Assembly (NCBI RefSeq): GCF_018613675.1
Contig: NZ_JAGGPQ010000003.1
Location: forward strand, 423-64,422
Length of the DNA stretch: 64,000 nt
Reading direction: 5' to 3'
Source: Arthrobacter sp. ISL-85
GTDB taxonomy: Bacteria > Actinomycetota > Actinomycetes > Actinomycetales > Micrococcaceae
A program made the translations under genes and the position numbers. The notes under the pieces are model-generated. The model saw nothing but the letters and a program-made list of their open reading frames with translations, searched no databases and was not told the origin of the DNA. Shown here piece by piece: positions 8,051-17,000 of this stretch (positions are counted from its first letter, which is position 1; every line of letters starts with the position of its first letter).

Positions 8051-9124
8051 ATGTTGGACGATGAAACGCGCGAGATGCTTCATCAAGCTCTGGCGGAAAT
8101 CTTCGCCGATGAGCCGTCTGATCTATGGGGCTCTCTGCAAAGTACCGGTGTAGACAAGGCTCTGGTGCCCGAAAATAAGGGTGGCATCGGTGTGAACTGG
8201 GCGATGGCTTGCGAACTCTTGGAGATCGCAGGCAATAACGCCGCTGCTGTGCCCCTTGCTGAGACGATGATCGGCCACTGGCTGATTGATCTGGCAGGTG
8301 CACACGAGACGGATCAGCCCACGATCGCATTTGCTTCTACGGACGCACCGGTCCACCTGAGTCGCGCAGGGGATACGTGGCGCGTGGAGGGCACTCTCAG
8401 ACGTGTCCCGTGGGGTAGTACGGCTACGCATGTCGTGTTCATCAGCGACAGCCCTTCGCCTCAACTCGTCGTAGTGGACCGCCAGGCGTCGGGTGTCTCC
8501 GTTACATCTGGTCGCAATCTGGCGGGGGATCCGCGCGACGATATCCGGCTCGAAGGCGTCATACCTGCCGAGGTCGCGCCTGCGCCGTTTGAGCCCAGAT
8601 CGCTGCTGGTGATCGCTGCTATCGCCCGTAGTGCATTAATGGCAGGTGCTCTTGAACGTGCCCTGACTTTGACCGTGGAATACGCAAACATGCGAGTGCA
8701 GTTTGGCCGGCCGATCGGCAAGTTCCAAAGCATTCAGCAGAACGTTTCTGTTCTCGCAACGCAGGCCGCAGCCGCGCGCGCAGCCACGGAAGCCGGTGGT
8801 GAAGCGATCGACGAATGGCTTGCGAGTGAAGACGAATCGCTCTTTCACAGCGTGGCTGCGCTGAGCGCTAAGATCCGTACCGGGGAAGCTGCGGGAGCGG
8901 GCGCCGCGATCGCACACCAGGTGTTCGGGGCAATCGGATTCACCGAAGAACTCAATCTGCAACTGTTCACCAAACATCTCTGGGCCTGGCGCGACGAGTT
9001 CGGCAATGAAGCCTTCTGGGCGGACGAACTGGGGCGACAGATCCTCGGCGAAGAACTCGAGACCACCCTGTGGCGCACCCTGGCACCCGTGGGTGCTGGT
9101 ATCACTTTAGGAGAGTCGAAATGA
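8051..9124 (+). CDS. Acyl-CoA dehydrogenase, small/non-canonical subunit
   Basis: 357 residues with acyl-CoA dehydrogenase C-terminal helices: ANMRVQFGRPIGKFQSIQQN (FAD-contact arginine and QFGRPI motif) and AHQVFGAIGFTEELNLQL. The N-terminal half is divergent, lacks the usual YGG and SEP motifs, and there is no YEGT/GGT catalytic block, as in the accessory subunits of heteromeric FadE pairs such as ChsE1-ChsE2. AAGGA precedes the ATG. The stop overlaps the next ATG by four bases (ATGA, 9121-9124), fitting co-translation of a hetero-oligomer. Likely forms an alpha2beta2 enzyme with the next gene; this is inferred from family behaviour. Confidence 0.88.
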   Translation: MLDDETREMLHQALAEIFADEPSDLWGSLQSTGVDKALVPENKGGIGVNWAMACELLEIAGNNAAAVPLAETMIGHWLIDLAGAHETDQPTIAFASTDAPVHLSRAGDTWRVEGTLRRVPWGSTATHVVFISDSPSPQLVVVDRQASGVSVTSGRNLAGDPRDDIRLEGVIPAEVAPAPFEPRSLLVIAAIARSALMAGALERALTLTVEYANMRVQFGRPIGKFQSIQQNVSVLATQAAAARAATEAGGEAIDEWLASEDESLFHSVAALSAKIRTGEAAGAGAAIAHQVFGAIGFTEELNLQLFTKHLWAWRDEFGNEAFWADELGRQILGEELETTLWRTLAPVGAGITLGESK

Positions 9125-10266
9125 ACGCTCTGACCTTCCCATCCCCTCGGCTGTCTGAAAAGGGCGAACGGCTACGAGCCGAGGTGCGGGAATTTCTTGA
9201 CGGTTTCGAGTGGCCCGTCGATCGTGACGCGGCCACTGCCTTCGGTGGCTACGACCCTCAATTCAGCGAGGCGCTCGGCGCACGTGGATGGATCGGCATG
9301 GGTTTTCCCTTGGAGTATGGCGGAGGTGGGTACGGCCTCGTCGAACGCTATGTCGTACTCGAGGAATTGCTCGCGGCACGCGCGCCCATCACCGCGCATT
9401 CGGTAGCAGACAGGCAAAGCGGCTTTCTGCTGTTGCGGTATGGCAGCGAACGCCAGCGCCAGGAAATCCTTCCCCGCATAGCCGCAGGCAAGGCGTACTT
9501 CTGTATCGGGATGAGTGAGCCAGATTCCGGATCGGACCTTGCTTCGGTTCGAACTCGCGCCAACCGAGTCGACGGAGGTTGGCTTGTGAGTGGAACGAAG
9601 ATCTGGACGACGAATGCCCACCGCAGCCACTACATGATACTGTTCTGCCGCACCGCGCCGGCCGGCGAGACGCGACACGAGGGTCTGAGCCAGTTCTTGG
9701 TTGATATGAGTACGCCAGGCATCGTGTGTCGGCAAATCACCGACATTGCCGGGGGCAAACACTTCAACGAGGTGCACTTTCAGGATGTATTCCTTCCCGA
9801 CGATGCGATCATCGGCACCGAGGGAGATGGCTGGAATCAGGTCACCAGTGAGTTGGCTTTCGAACGAAGCGGTCCGGAGCGATTCCTCTCGCATCTTCGC
9901 GCGCTCGAAGAGTTCGTCAGGATCTTGAAGCAGCATCCCTCGGCTGAAGGTACGAGAGTAATCGGGCGAATGGTGTCCCATCTTGTCACGCTGCGTCGGA
10001 TGTCGAGGTCGGTGGCTTCGATGATCGCCGATGGGAAAGATCCTGCGCTCCATGCGGCGCTGGTGAAAGACCTGGGCACCTGCTTCGAACAGGAGATTCC
10101 CGAAGTCCTTCGGTTGGCCTTGCAGACAGAGCCTGACTCGGACGCCTCCAACGCCTACCAGGCAATGTTGGCACATGTGATACTTAACTCGCCTTCGGCC
10201 ACGATCCGCGGTGGTACGAAAGAAGTGCTGCGAAGCATTGTCGCGAGAGGTCTGGGATTGCGGTGA
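9121..10266 (+). CDS. Acyl-CoA dehydrogenase, canonical subunit
   Basis: 381 residues with the complete family pattern: PLEYGGGGYGLVERYVVLEE, CIGMSEPDSGSDLASVRT (flavin-binding SEP.SGSD), WTTNAHRSHYMILFCRT, and a C-terminal ATIRGGTKEVLRSIVARG. The MCAD-type catalytic Glu position is RGGT, so the base must lie elsewhere, as in many FadE enzymes. GGAG precedes the ATG at 9121. Oxidises an acyl-CoA to the enoyl-CoA and hands electrons to ETF; relics of etfB and etfA follow directly, so electron transfer may now depend on ETF genes elsewhere. Confidence 0.92.
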   Translation: MNALTFPSPRLSEKGERLRAEVREFLDGFEWPVDRDAATAFGGYDPQFSEALGARGWIGMGFPLEYGGGGYGLVERYVVLEELLAARAPITAHSVADRQSGFLLLRYGSERQRQEILPRIAAGKAYFCIGMSEPDSGSDLASVRTRANRVDGGWLVSGTKIWTTNAHRSHYMILFCRTAPAGETRHEGLSQFLVDMSTPGIVCRQITDIAGGKHFNEVHFQDVFLPDDAIIGTEGDGWNQVTSELAFERSGPERFLSHLRALEEFVRILKQHPSAEGTRVIGRMVSHLVTLRRMSRSVASMIADGKDPALHAALVKDLGTCFEQEIPEVLRLALQTEPDSDASNAYQAMLAHVILNSPSATIRGGTKEVLRSIVARGLGLR

Positions 10267-10403
10267 GCACGGTGGCGAATAGGGCAATTTAGGCGAGGAA
10301 GCTGTCGACGAGGCGGGCAAACGGGCGGCGGGCGTTGCCTATGAACTTCGGCCGCGCTGCGGTGGGGTTCGAGTGAGTAGAGGCCTCCACCGGCGTGCAG
10401 GCG

Positions 10404-10473
10404 TGAAGATCACCGATGGGGCGAGGGTGGCGAGAAGCTCGCCGCGTTCTTGATAGAGAACAGACTGGCCTAA
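10404..10473 (+). pseudogene. etfB: etfB relic (electron transfer flavoprotein beta, C-terminal end)
   Basis: The end of an EtfB-like protein is visible: VKITDG, a one-base shift, then EGGEKLAAFLIENRLA and TAA at 10471-10473, matching the usual VTDxGxGxxKLxxFL C-terminus. Its stop lies ten bases before the etfA relic, the normal etfBA layout. Upstream sequence back to 10267 may hold more of it but I cannot read it securely. Confidence 0.55.
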
Positions 10474-10483
10474 GGGACGAACG

Positions 10484-10790
10484 ATGACGGAATTTTCAGC
10501 CGACTCGATCCTTGTGCTGCTCGACGCCGTTCCTGGGGGTGAACTGTCCAAATCCGCAGCTGACCCATTGGGAGCGGCCCGGTCCGTCGGTACCCCGGTG
10601 GCACTCATCGTCAGCTACGGCGCCCAGCTCGATGGGTTCGCCGCTTCCGCCGGATAACTCCGTGTGACGCGGGGCTTGCTGCAACCGGAGCCGACGCGGA
10701 CCTTACGGCACCGGTCGTCGATGCGATTGCGGCAGCGGCGTCGCTTGTTCAACCCGACGCGATCCTCGCCTCAGACACGATCGGAGGGAC
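10484..10790 (+). pseudogene. etfA: etfA relic (electron transfer flavoprotein alpha, N-terminal part)
   Basis: ATG at 10484 begins MTEFSADSILVLLDAVPGGE, continues LGAARSVGTPVALIVSYG and hits a stop near 10654. A second frame (about 10676-10790) carries GADADLTAPVVDAIAAAASL and VQPDAILASDTIGG, the DxxVTPxVDALAxxVxxxxPxAVL block of EtfA. At least one frameshift, and the C-terminal FAD domain is absent. Direct succession dehydrogenases-etfB-etfA shows the block once had its own electron acceptor. Confidence 0.6.
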
Positions 10791-11049
10791 ACGATGTTTC
10801 GGGTCGGTTCGTCGAAGACCTGTTCATGTTCCTGCCACCGCTGAATGAGGCGCTCAAGGCGAATAAGTCGTAGTGGTTGGCTCGGTGCTCATGCGGGGGG
10901 GGGTCCCGCGCATTCAGGGCGGCGAGGCGTGGCCCGGGCCCGGTGACGTATCAGAGAGCATCGGTGATTCCGGTGTGGTCGGCGGCGCTTCCGATGCTGC
11001 TCCCGCCGCCATCGCAGCGTCCCCCATGGGGGCCACTCCCGCTGTGCCG

Positions 11050-11821
11050 TCCTGCCGTTGAACGGCGGCGGACAGCGTAGACACTCTTGGCGACGCACCG
11101 GAGTTCACTTGGCCCGTGCCGGTGGACAAGCTATGCGTTCGATTCCCGCGGCTGGCCACGGCGACAGTGCATGGGCGGCTGACGGTGACAGTTCCGCCGC
11201 CGCGCTCGTAGCCGACGCGCAAGCCATCATTGAACGGATCGGTGAGATGCCGGTGCACATGGGCGCGTCGATGGGCTGCATGACCTCACTCATCGGCGAG
11301 GGCGAGCGTGGCCGGGTTGGCCCGCGCCCTCGTGCTTGTCGGCGTCGTAGCCCGGTTCGAGCCGGCGGGTATCAAGCACGTTTAGTCGTTCTTGGCGAGT
11401 GCGCCGCACGGGTTCGCGACACTGGAGGCTGCATCCGACGCCATCGCCGCCTACAACCCGCATCGACGGCGCCCGGGCAACTTCGACGGGTTGCGCAAGG
11501 ACCTGCGCCAGCATGACGACGGCGGGGTGGTGCTGGGCACTGGCATTTGGGATCCTGCATCCCTGCGGATCACGAGCAAGCCCTAGCGCGAGGTCAAGGT
11601 ACGAGCGTTCCAAGGCCGCCGCGCAGGCCGTTACGGTGCCGACCCAGCTGACCCGCGGCGGTAGCTCCGACATCGTCAGTGCTGCGCACGTGCACGAGAT
11701 GTGCATGCTCATTCCGCATGCCGAAGCACTCGAGGTCGCCGCGGCGGGTCACATGATCGCCGGAGACGACAACGGCGTATTCATGGCGCGGCTCTCTGAT
11801 GTCCTCGTCCGCCTAAAGTGA
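11050..11821 (+). pseudogene. Alpha/beta-hydrolase relic, several frameshifts
   Basis: Successive frames spell an alpha/beta hydrolase. NGGGQRRHSWRRTGVHLARA and ALVADAQAIIERIG with MPVHMGASMGCMTSLIG (degraded nucleophile elbow GxSMGG) occupy 11058-11300; SAPHGFATLEAASDAIAAYN, PHRRRPGNFDGLRKDLRQ follow near 11400-11510; TVPTQLTRGGSSDIVSAAHV and IPHAEALEVAAAGHMIAGDD (catalytic Asp and His regions) end at 11821. The elbow has Cys for the second Gly, and at least two frame changes separate the blocks. Confidence 0.65.
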
Positions 11822-11846
11822 CCCGAGATGCTGGAGTGCTCCTAAG

Positions 11847-12390
11847 ATGACCGACCCCGCACCGGCGCCCCGCTGCAATGGACCACGCTGGCCGCCGGAT
11901 GCTCGCACCCAACCCAGGGCCAATGACGCACGGCACGAACCCATTTTTTGCGCGCACCCGGGATCGGCGTCGCTCGTTGTGGTCGACCTCGGCCCTGACG
12001 ACGCCGCGCACTTCGACCGGATCGCGGCTGCGGGGCAGGTCGAGCTGATTTTCCTCACCCAGCACCACCACCACGTAGACCACGTCGAGGGCGCACCCGG
12101 ACTCGTCGCGCGAACGCGGCCATCCGTGCGAGCGTGGGATCCCGCCCTGCGCATCGACGGCGGGCCGGCGCAAGAGCGAAGTACGTGGCAGGCGGGTGCT
12201 GCGCACGCCAGGCCAGGCGGAGGATTCGGTGTTCTTCCTGATGCCGGAAGATAGCCCAGTCGCTCGCCGCGGTCGGTGCCGGCAGGCTGGTAGTGCCCGC
12301 ACGCGGTCCGTCGTTGCCCGACCTGGCCGAGACGGCACGCCACTATCTCGAGCACGGGCGTATGCGTCTCATCGAGATGAGCGGGCGCTG
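11847..12390 (+). pseudogene. MBL-fold metallohydrolase relic (LACTB2-like)
   Basis: Pieces in changing frames match a metallo-beta-lactamase-fold hydrolase: GPMTHGTNPFFAR (near 11928), SASLVVVDLGPDDAAHFDRI, IFLTQHHHHVDHVEGAPG, LRTPGQAEDSVFFLMPED and VVPARGPSLPDLAETARHYL. The metal motif HxHxDH has an extra residue (QHHHHVDH), and frame changes occur before and after the metal-binding loop. Starts 26 bases after the hydrolase relic. Confidence 0.6.
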
Positions 12391-12678
12391 CGGGGGCTTA
12401 ATCTCCCGGCATCCATCGTTCCTGACACCCTTTCGAGGGTCACCAATCGCGGCTGCCTCGACCTCGCGCCAGCGTTCCGGTTCGCCGGTGACGCGTCCAC
12501 ACGCGCGCAGCTCGAGTACCTCTCTGCCCGCTGACCCGGGGCCTGTCTGATAACCGGCGTGCGCGAGGAGCCGGCGGTTTTCATGAGGGAGTGGTCGACG
12601 GCGGCCTCGAACGCGACGGGCTCACACGCTCTGAGGGGCGCCGGTATAGGCGGCCAAACTATGTTGGAGACAAGCTCA
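12391..12678. other. Interval without a recognisable gene
   Basis: Between the MBL relic and the IclR gene; the sequence is probably more decayed coding DNA but no family motif is readable. Confidence 0.4.
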
Positions 12679-13437
12679 TCAGCCTTCTCCCAGGCCGTGG
12701 GCGATGGCGCGTGCGGCCCCGACTACCAGCCTCCCGTATTTCTCTTCCAGTTCGGCGGAGATTCGATGAACCGGCGTAGAAATGCCTATACCTGCTACAC
12801 CCACTCCGGCGACAACTATAGGCGCTGCAACGGCGTGGACGCCTTCTCGCCACTGCTGGTCAGTCACGGCGTAACCCGTCTTGCGAGCTTGGTCGATGAC
12901 AGCCAGAAGCGCGTTTGCGTCGGTGATCGTGTGCGCGTTATAGGCAGTCAATCCACGAGAGACGAGTTCATGGATCTGGTCATCTGGCCATGTCGAGATC
13001 AGAGCACGGCCATTAGCAGAGACCAGAAGTGGTATCGACATGCCGAGCGCGATGTGGGCTCGCACCCCTTGAGGGCTCTCGAGCGACTCCAGGACGAAAA
13101 CGGAATCTCCTTTCACGACTGCAAGGTGGACGGTCTCTCGGGTCTCCTCCCAGAGCTGCTGCATGACTGGAAGTGCGATCGCGCGCAAATCGTTGCCCGC
13201 GTGATGGCGTTGGCCCAACTGGAACATCTTGGGAGTCAGGGTCCAACGGGTCGTCTGATCGCGGACTTCGAAAGCCCAGCCACCCTCCTGCAGGGTGCGA
13301 AGCATCCGTTGCACGGACGACTTCGGGAGATCTAGATCTCTGGCTAGTTCTGAGACGCCCACCACCCCAGGCTCAGCGAGTCGCTCCAAGACCCGAAGCC
13401 CCGTCAATACGCTTCTTACACCTGCGCCGTCGTCCAT
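12679..13437 (-). CDS. IclR-family transcriptional regulator
   Basis: 252 residues: an N-terminal winged helix (GVRSVLTGLRVLERLAEPG, VGVSELARDLDLPKSSVQRM) and an IclR effector domain with ETVHLAVVKGDSVFVLESLE and VAAPIVVAGVGVAGIGIST. A GAGAGGG stretch precedes the ATG at 13437. It is the only intact gene between 10270 and 16320, which suggests selection. IclR proteins usually control nearby catabolic genes for acids or aromatics; the 2643-10266 block and its GTTCC palindrome are the natural candidates, by inference only. Confidence 0.92.
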   Translation of the reverse strand: MDDGAGVRSVLTGLRVLERLAEPGVVGVSELARDLDLPKSSVQRMLRTLQEGGWAFEVRDQTTRWTLTPKMFQLGQRHHAGNDLRAIALPVMQQLWEETRETVHLAVVKGDSVFVLESLESPQGVRAHIALGMSIPLLVSANGRALISTWPDDQIHELVSRGLTAYNAHTITDANALLAVIDQARKTGYAVTDQQWREGVHAVAAPIVVAGVGVAGIGISTPVHRISAELEEKYGRLVVGAARAIAHGLGEG

Positions 13438-13859
13438 CCCGATCCCTCTCGCCCGCCACGAAGGGCCATGCGCCCTCGGACTACTTTACTGTTGTCAACG
13501 GCAAGATACGTGATCCCCTTGCGGTCGGCCGACCCTTCTCCCAATTCAGCCTGTGTCTCGAAATTTCGGTGTCTCAGAAGTGCGTACAGGTGGATTTTAA
13601 CAGGTTGCGGGCCTTGTCCTTTCGGCTGACCTTAAGGGTTGTGGCAGCACGCTCCGACGTCATTCGCTTTCGGCGCCGTTCCGATAGAGGACCCACCGCT
13701 GGGTACAAGGGGCCGGACTGCGAGCGGCGCGATGCGCCTTGGTTGCGAGGAAGGCCCGCCCAGCGAAAATCGGATATCAGAATGACAAACAGCAAAGATG
13801 CATCTGGTCATTCATGGTTGGGACCGGTCCATGCGGCATGACCGCCCCAACCGTGTGAG
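13438..13859. other. Upstream region of the IclR gene, no gene seen
   Basis: About 420 bases with no coding signature. Moderately AT-rich stretches near 13480-13510 and 13560-13600 could hold the IclR promoter; no clear hexamers. Confidence 0.4.
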
Positions 13860-14890
13860 ACGCCTACGGTGTGGGACGGGCGCCGGAGTGCCTTTCGAGG
13901 GCGGGTTCCGCCCGTTCGACGACGGAGCAGTCGTGGGCGTTGAGCCGTCCGGCTGCTGCGGGGCTGGCCATTTCGCAGTCTCGTATTTCGACGAGGCGTC
14001 GGTGAAGGTGTGTTTCGGCGTGAGGGCTGAGTGCTGGGTGCTGTCGGTCTGCTGGCACGTCGTCGATCGAGGATCAATTCTGGCTGGTCCGACGCGACTC
14101 TGTTCCAGATCGGCCCGATTTCCAGGAGCAGCAGGCGGACACGGAGCCCGAACGTGCGGTGATTGAGAGGTCCCGCCAGTCGTGGCAGGAGCAGCCCGAC
14201 GCTGACGAGGAGAACTGCGAATGTTTCGCCAGTCCAGTAGAAGACGGTGAGGACCGCGGCTGCCGGCGGCTTGACTCTCGTTACGGCCTCGTAGAGGAGC
14301 AGGTCGAGCAGTACCAAGGCGAAGAGAATGCAGCCGATGGCGATGAGTGTAAAAGCCGAGCGGAAGGCCGGTCCTCGCATTGTCGGAAGATTTTTTGGCA
14401 CACACGTGCGATATCAGGACAGATCCACATAATGAAGGCGTATCCGGTCCAGAGGAACAGCGCCATGCCTGGCTGTTCCCGTAGCTGAGGGGCAGGTCGG
14501 GTCTGTGGCCGGGGTACGGCTTGCCAGGAATCCTGCGGCCACTGCCGAGCACGAGCCCACCGCAGCCCACCGACCGATGGTGAGCTGAAGATGTCGTGCT
14601 TCGACGTCGGCAAGCTGCTGCCAGCAGGATGGCTGTCCGGAATTGCCGGAACCCGAGGAGCAGCGACAAAAGCGTGGCCAGGCCGACGTGGTTTTACCAC
14701 CCGGCAACGGATCGAGGCCGTAGTAGACGGCAGGGATGTAAAGGGTGCAGGCGATCGCGGCGAGGATGGTCGCCCGGAAGACCTGGCCGCGGTGCGGATC
14801 GAGCGCGGCGGGGAGCCCTGAGAGGGGCAGGGCCCAGAGCATGGCTGCCGGGACATACTCCATCACCCCGAACACTTTGCGGAACGCCAA
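13860..14890 (-). pseudogene. MAB_1171c-type putative membrane transporter relic
   Basis: From ATG 14890 the minus strand begins MEYVPAAMLWALPLSGLPAA with several hydrophobic helices, then changes frame around 14700. Later frames give RWAAVGSCSAVAAGFLASRT, FLWTGYAFIMWICPDIARVC, AFTLIAIGCILFALVLLDLL, RVRLLLLEIGPIWNRVASDQ and, in a third frame, ETHLHRRLVEIRDCEMA near 13960. The helix pattern followed by a LxxLWxxL...LxRRVIEIRDG-like tail matches the MAB_1171c transporter family of actinobacteria. At least two frameshifts make it non-functional. Family call from memory of the pattern. Confidence 0.5.
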
Positions 14891-14959
14891 TGGTTCGGGT
14901 GGGATACCGGCGTCGTTGTTGATGATGCGCGGTGCGAGCTGATCGGCGAGGGCTTCGGC

Positions 14960-15340
14960 GGCGAGTTCAGCGTCGTGGGGGTAACTGCTGCGGCGAGTGC
15001 CAGCAGCCCGCGTTCACCGTCGAGGTCTGGAAGGAGGCTTTTGACCAATTCATTGCTCAGGCCCTCACGATCGTGTTCGAGGATCATGTGGCTGAATTCG
15101 TGGAGGATGATCTGGTGCCGGGTGCCAGTCGGATTTGGCCGGTGCATGGAGGACGACGTCCCGGTCCTCGCAGAAGAGCCAGACTCGCCAATAGTGATGG
15201 TTCTGCCGTGCTTTCGCTCGAGTTTCTTGTGGATGAGCTCAAGCGTGGCGTTGTTGGGCAGGCTGAATGCGTGTTCCGCATTCCTCGCCGCGTTGCGGGC
15301 TTCACGGTAGTTCATTGCCGGAGTGGACGGGGGAGTGGGG
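14960..15340 (-). pseudogene. ImmA/IrrE-like metallopeptidase relic
   Basis: The minus strand encodes RHQIILHEFSHMILEHDREG around 15090, an HExxH zinc-peptidase motif of the ImmA/IrrE type, preceded by LPNNATLELIHKKLERKHGR. Small peptidases of this type commonly sit upstream of MAB_1171c transporters. The reading frame joins, without a stop, a different family upstream (see next entry), and the C-terminal half becomes low-complexity, so it looks decayed. Confidence 0.5.
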
Positions 15341-15479
15341 AACGTTGGCCGGACCGATTTGGTCCAGGGAAAACCCGTGTGGGTAAGGGAGGAACCGGCC
15401 CCACTTGGGGTGAAATGCGGTTGTGTCTTCACCGGCCGACGGCGGGTGATTGCGTTGCAACTCGAATCCAGTTTTGAAG

Positions 15480-15710
15480 GCGGCCCGGGATGTCGAACCG
15501 GCGCGGGTAGGCCGGGTGCGGAGGTGAGGCGGTCGTCGTCGAGCATGGTGCTGATGAGCCAGTTTGCCAGGGGGCGCAGTGACGCCGGCTGGCGGTTTTG
15601 GAAGACCTGGACGGTGACGTCCATGAGTTGCTGGCCTTTCGGCGACGGCGCGACGTGGGCCGACTCGTGGCGATCGAAGAAATCCGCGCTTCGGCGGCAG
15701 TGATCGGCAT
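15480..15710 (-). pseudogene. MpaB-like (DUF2236) C-terminal relic
   Basis: Around 15680-15500 the minus strand reads FFDRHESAHVAPSPKGQQLM, ASLRPLANWLISTMLDDDRL, which resembles the C-terminal part of MpaB-type oxygenase-like DUF2236 proteins (xxAPSPxGxxLxD...LRPLxxxxxxxLLDDxL). No N-terminal domain follows upstream. A weak assignment resting on one block. Confidence 0.3.
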
Positions 15711-15719
15711 TCTGTGAGG

Positions 15720-16320
15720 TTCTTGCGGGAGCTGAGTTCCCTGAAGAAAACGGAATGCGGCTGAGAGTTCTGAGGCTGTGGGTTTTCGCGCGCCGAGGAT
15801 GGCTCTTGCGGTGGCTTTCAGAGAGGGGCCGGTGTTGCAAACAACCGACTTCGGGGTTGCGCTCTACGAGCCATCTCCCGAATCAACCGAACAGGGCTTT
15901 TAACGTTCCGGAAATGCGGGACGTCAACGCTCGAAATCTTTGGCTCGTAGGTTTGAGTTAGTGCCGGAAAAGGCATGCAGAAGTTCGAGTGGAATCATAT
16001 TGGGAGGGGGCTGACCCGTGAAGTCTCGAAACTCGGCTCCCGATGAATCAGATGCGTCGCGGTCACCAGGATGGGAAACAGCCGACAGCGCGGAAACGTT
16101 GATAGGACCATATGACGAGGCCTGCCATCGACCTGGATGTTTTTGCCTGGAATTGCGTTAGTCGCAGCTGTGATGGGCACTAAGACGACGCCCTCCTACC
16201 CGCGCAAGGATTCGAATAGGCCAAAAGAGGCGCACATGCGATATTTGGAGTTGGCCGATAAGTCAGCCTGCGTGGCAATCAAGTCCTTGACTGGTCACCT
16301 TGGCCAGGAAGCTTTAGCGT
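15720..16320. other. About 600 bases without a recognisable gene
   Basis: Nothing with family motifs on either strand. Lies downstream of the SMR operon on the minus strand; no strong terminator hairpin noticed. Confidence 0.4.
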
Positions 16321-16650
16321 TCAGTGGGCCAGGCCCGCGCCGATTTCAACCACCAAAACTCCTGCGCCGATGAGCGTTATACCGAATGCCATGAGCGGTG
16401 TCAGCGGCTCCTTGAAAAAGAGACGGGCCGATACTGCTGTGAGTGACACACCACAGGCAACCCAGATTCCGTAGCCCACTCCAAGTGCGAGCCCTTCGGC
16501 CAAGGCCAGGCTGAGGAAGACGAATGCACAGATATAGCCGACCACTATGGGAATAAGCCACAGCTTCTTCTTCAGCCCTTCCGAAGCCCGCAGGGACATC
16601 GTGGCACCAACTTCGGTAGCGATGGCCAGGCACAGGAAGACCCAGCTCAT
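16321..16650 (-). CDS. SMR-family multidrug/guanidinium-type exporter subunit (second of a pair)
   Basis: 109 residues, four membrane helices. Helix 1 has the essential glutamate in CLAIATEVGATMSLRASEG; helix 3 has GYGIWVACGVSLTAVSA. ATG at 16650 overlaps the stop of the preceding SMR gene (ATGA, 16647-16650). Two tandem, non-identical SMR genes under a TetR regulator usually form a heterodimeric exporter (EbrAB, YkkCD, or NepAB for methylamine in nicotine-degrading Arthrobacter). Exports a small cation in exchange for protons; the natural substrate is not readable. Confidence 0.9.
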   Translation of the reverse strand: MSWVFLCLAIATEVGATMSLRASEGLKKKLWLIPIVVGYICAFVFLSLALAEGLALGVGYGIWVACGVSLTAVSARLFFKEPLTPLMAFGITLIGAGVLVVEIGAGLAH

Positions 16651-17000
16651 TGCGCATCCTTCGCTTGTTGGAGGCGCTTGGCGTTTTGCGATCCAAGCTC
16701 GACTGTTACGACGCCGGCGAGGATGAACATCATGCCTAGGCCCATCAGCCATGTAAGGGTTTCGTCAAAAATAAGGGCGGATAAAAGCGCGGTGGTTGTC
16801 ACTCCACCTGCGCCCCAGGCGCCATAGGCAACGCTAATGCTCATGCCCAAGCGCAGGCAGATTGTGAGCAGGCCAAAGGCGGAGAAGTATCCGACGACGA
16901 CCAACGCATACCAGCCCGGCGTTTCCATGGCGGCTTTGAGCGCGAGGGTAGCGCTCACCTCCGTTAGGACCGCCCCGCCGAGCGATAGCCATTTCTTCAC
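16647..17000 (-). CDS. SMR-family exporter subunit (first of a pair)
   Basis: 117 residues, four helices, with the catalytic Glu in GGAVLTEVSATLALKAAME and SVAYGAWGAGGVTTTALLSA in helix 3; a basic tail QNAKRLQQAKDAQ follows helix 4. ATG at 17000 overlaps the TetR stop by four bases, so TetR and both transporter genes form one tightly coupled operon. The longer, charged C-terminus differs from the partner and may fix the asymmetry of a heterodimer (inference). Confidence 0.9.
   Translation of the reverse strand: MKKWLSLGGAVLTEVSATLALKAAMETPGWYALVVVGYFSAFGLLTICLRLGMSISVAYGAWGAGGVTTTALLSALIFDETLTWLMGLGMMFILAGVVTVELGSQNAKRLQQAKDAQ

Noticed and set aside
9172..10320. 382-codon minus-strand frame opposite the second acyl-CoA dehydrogenase
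   Set aside because: Antisense to a complete acyl-CoA dehydrogenase and without similarity to any family I know.
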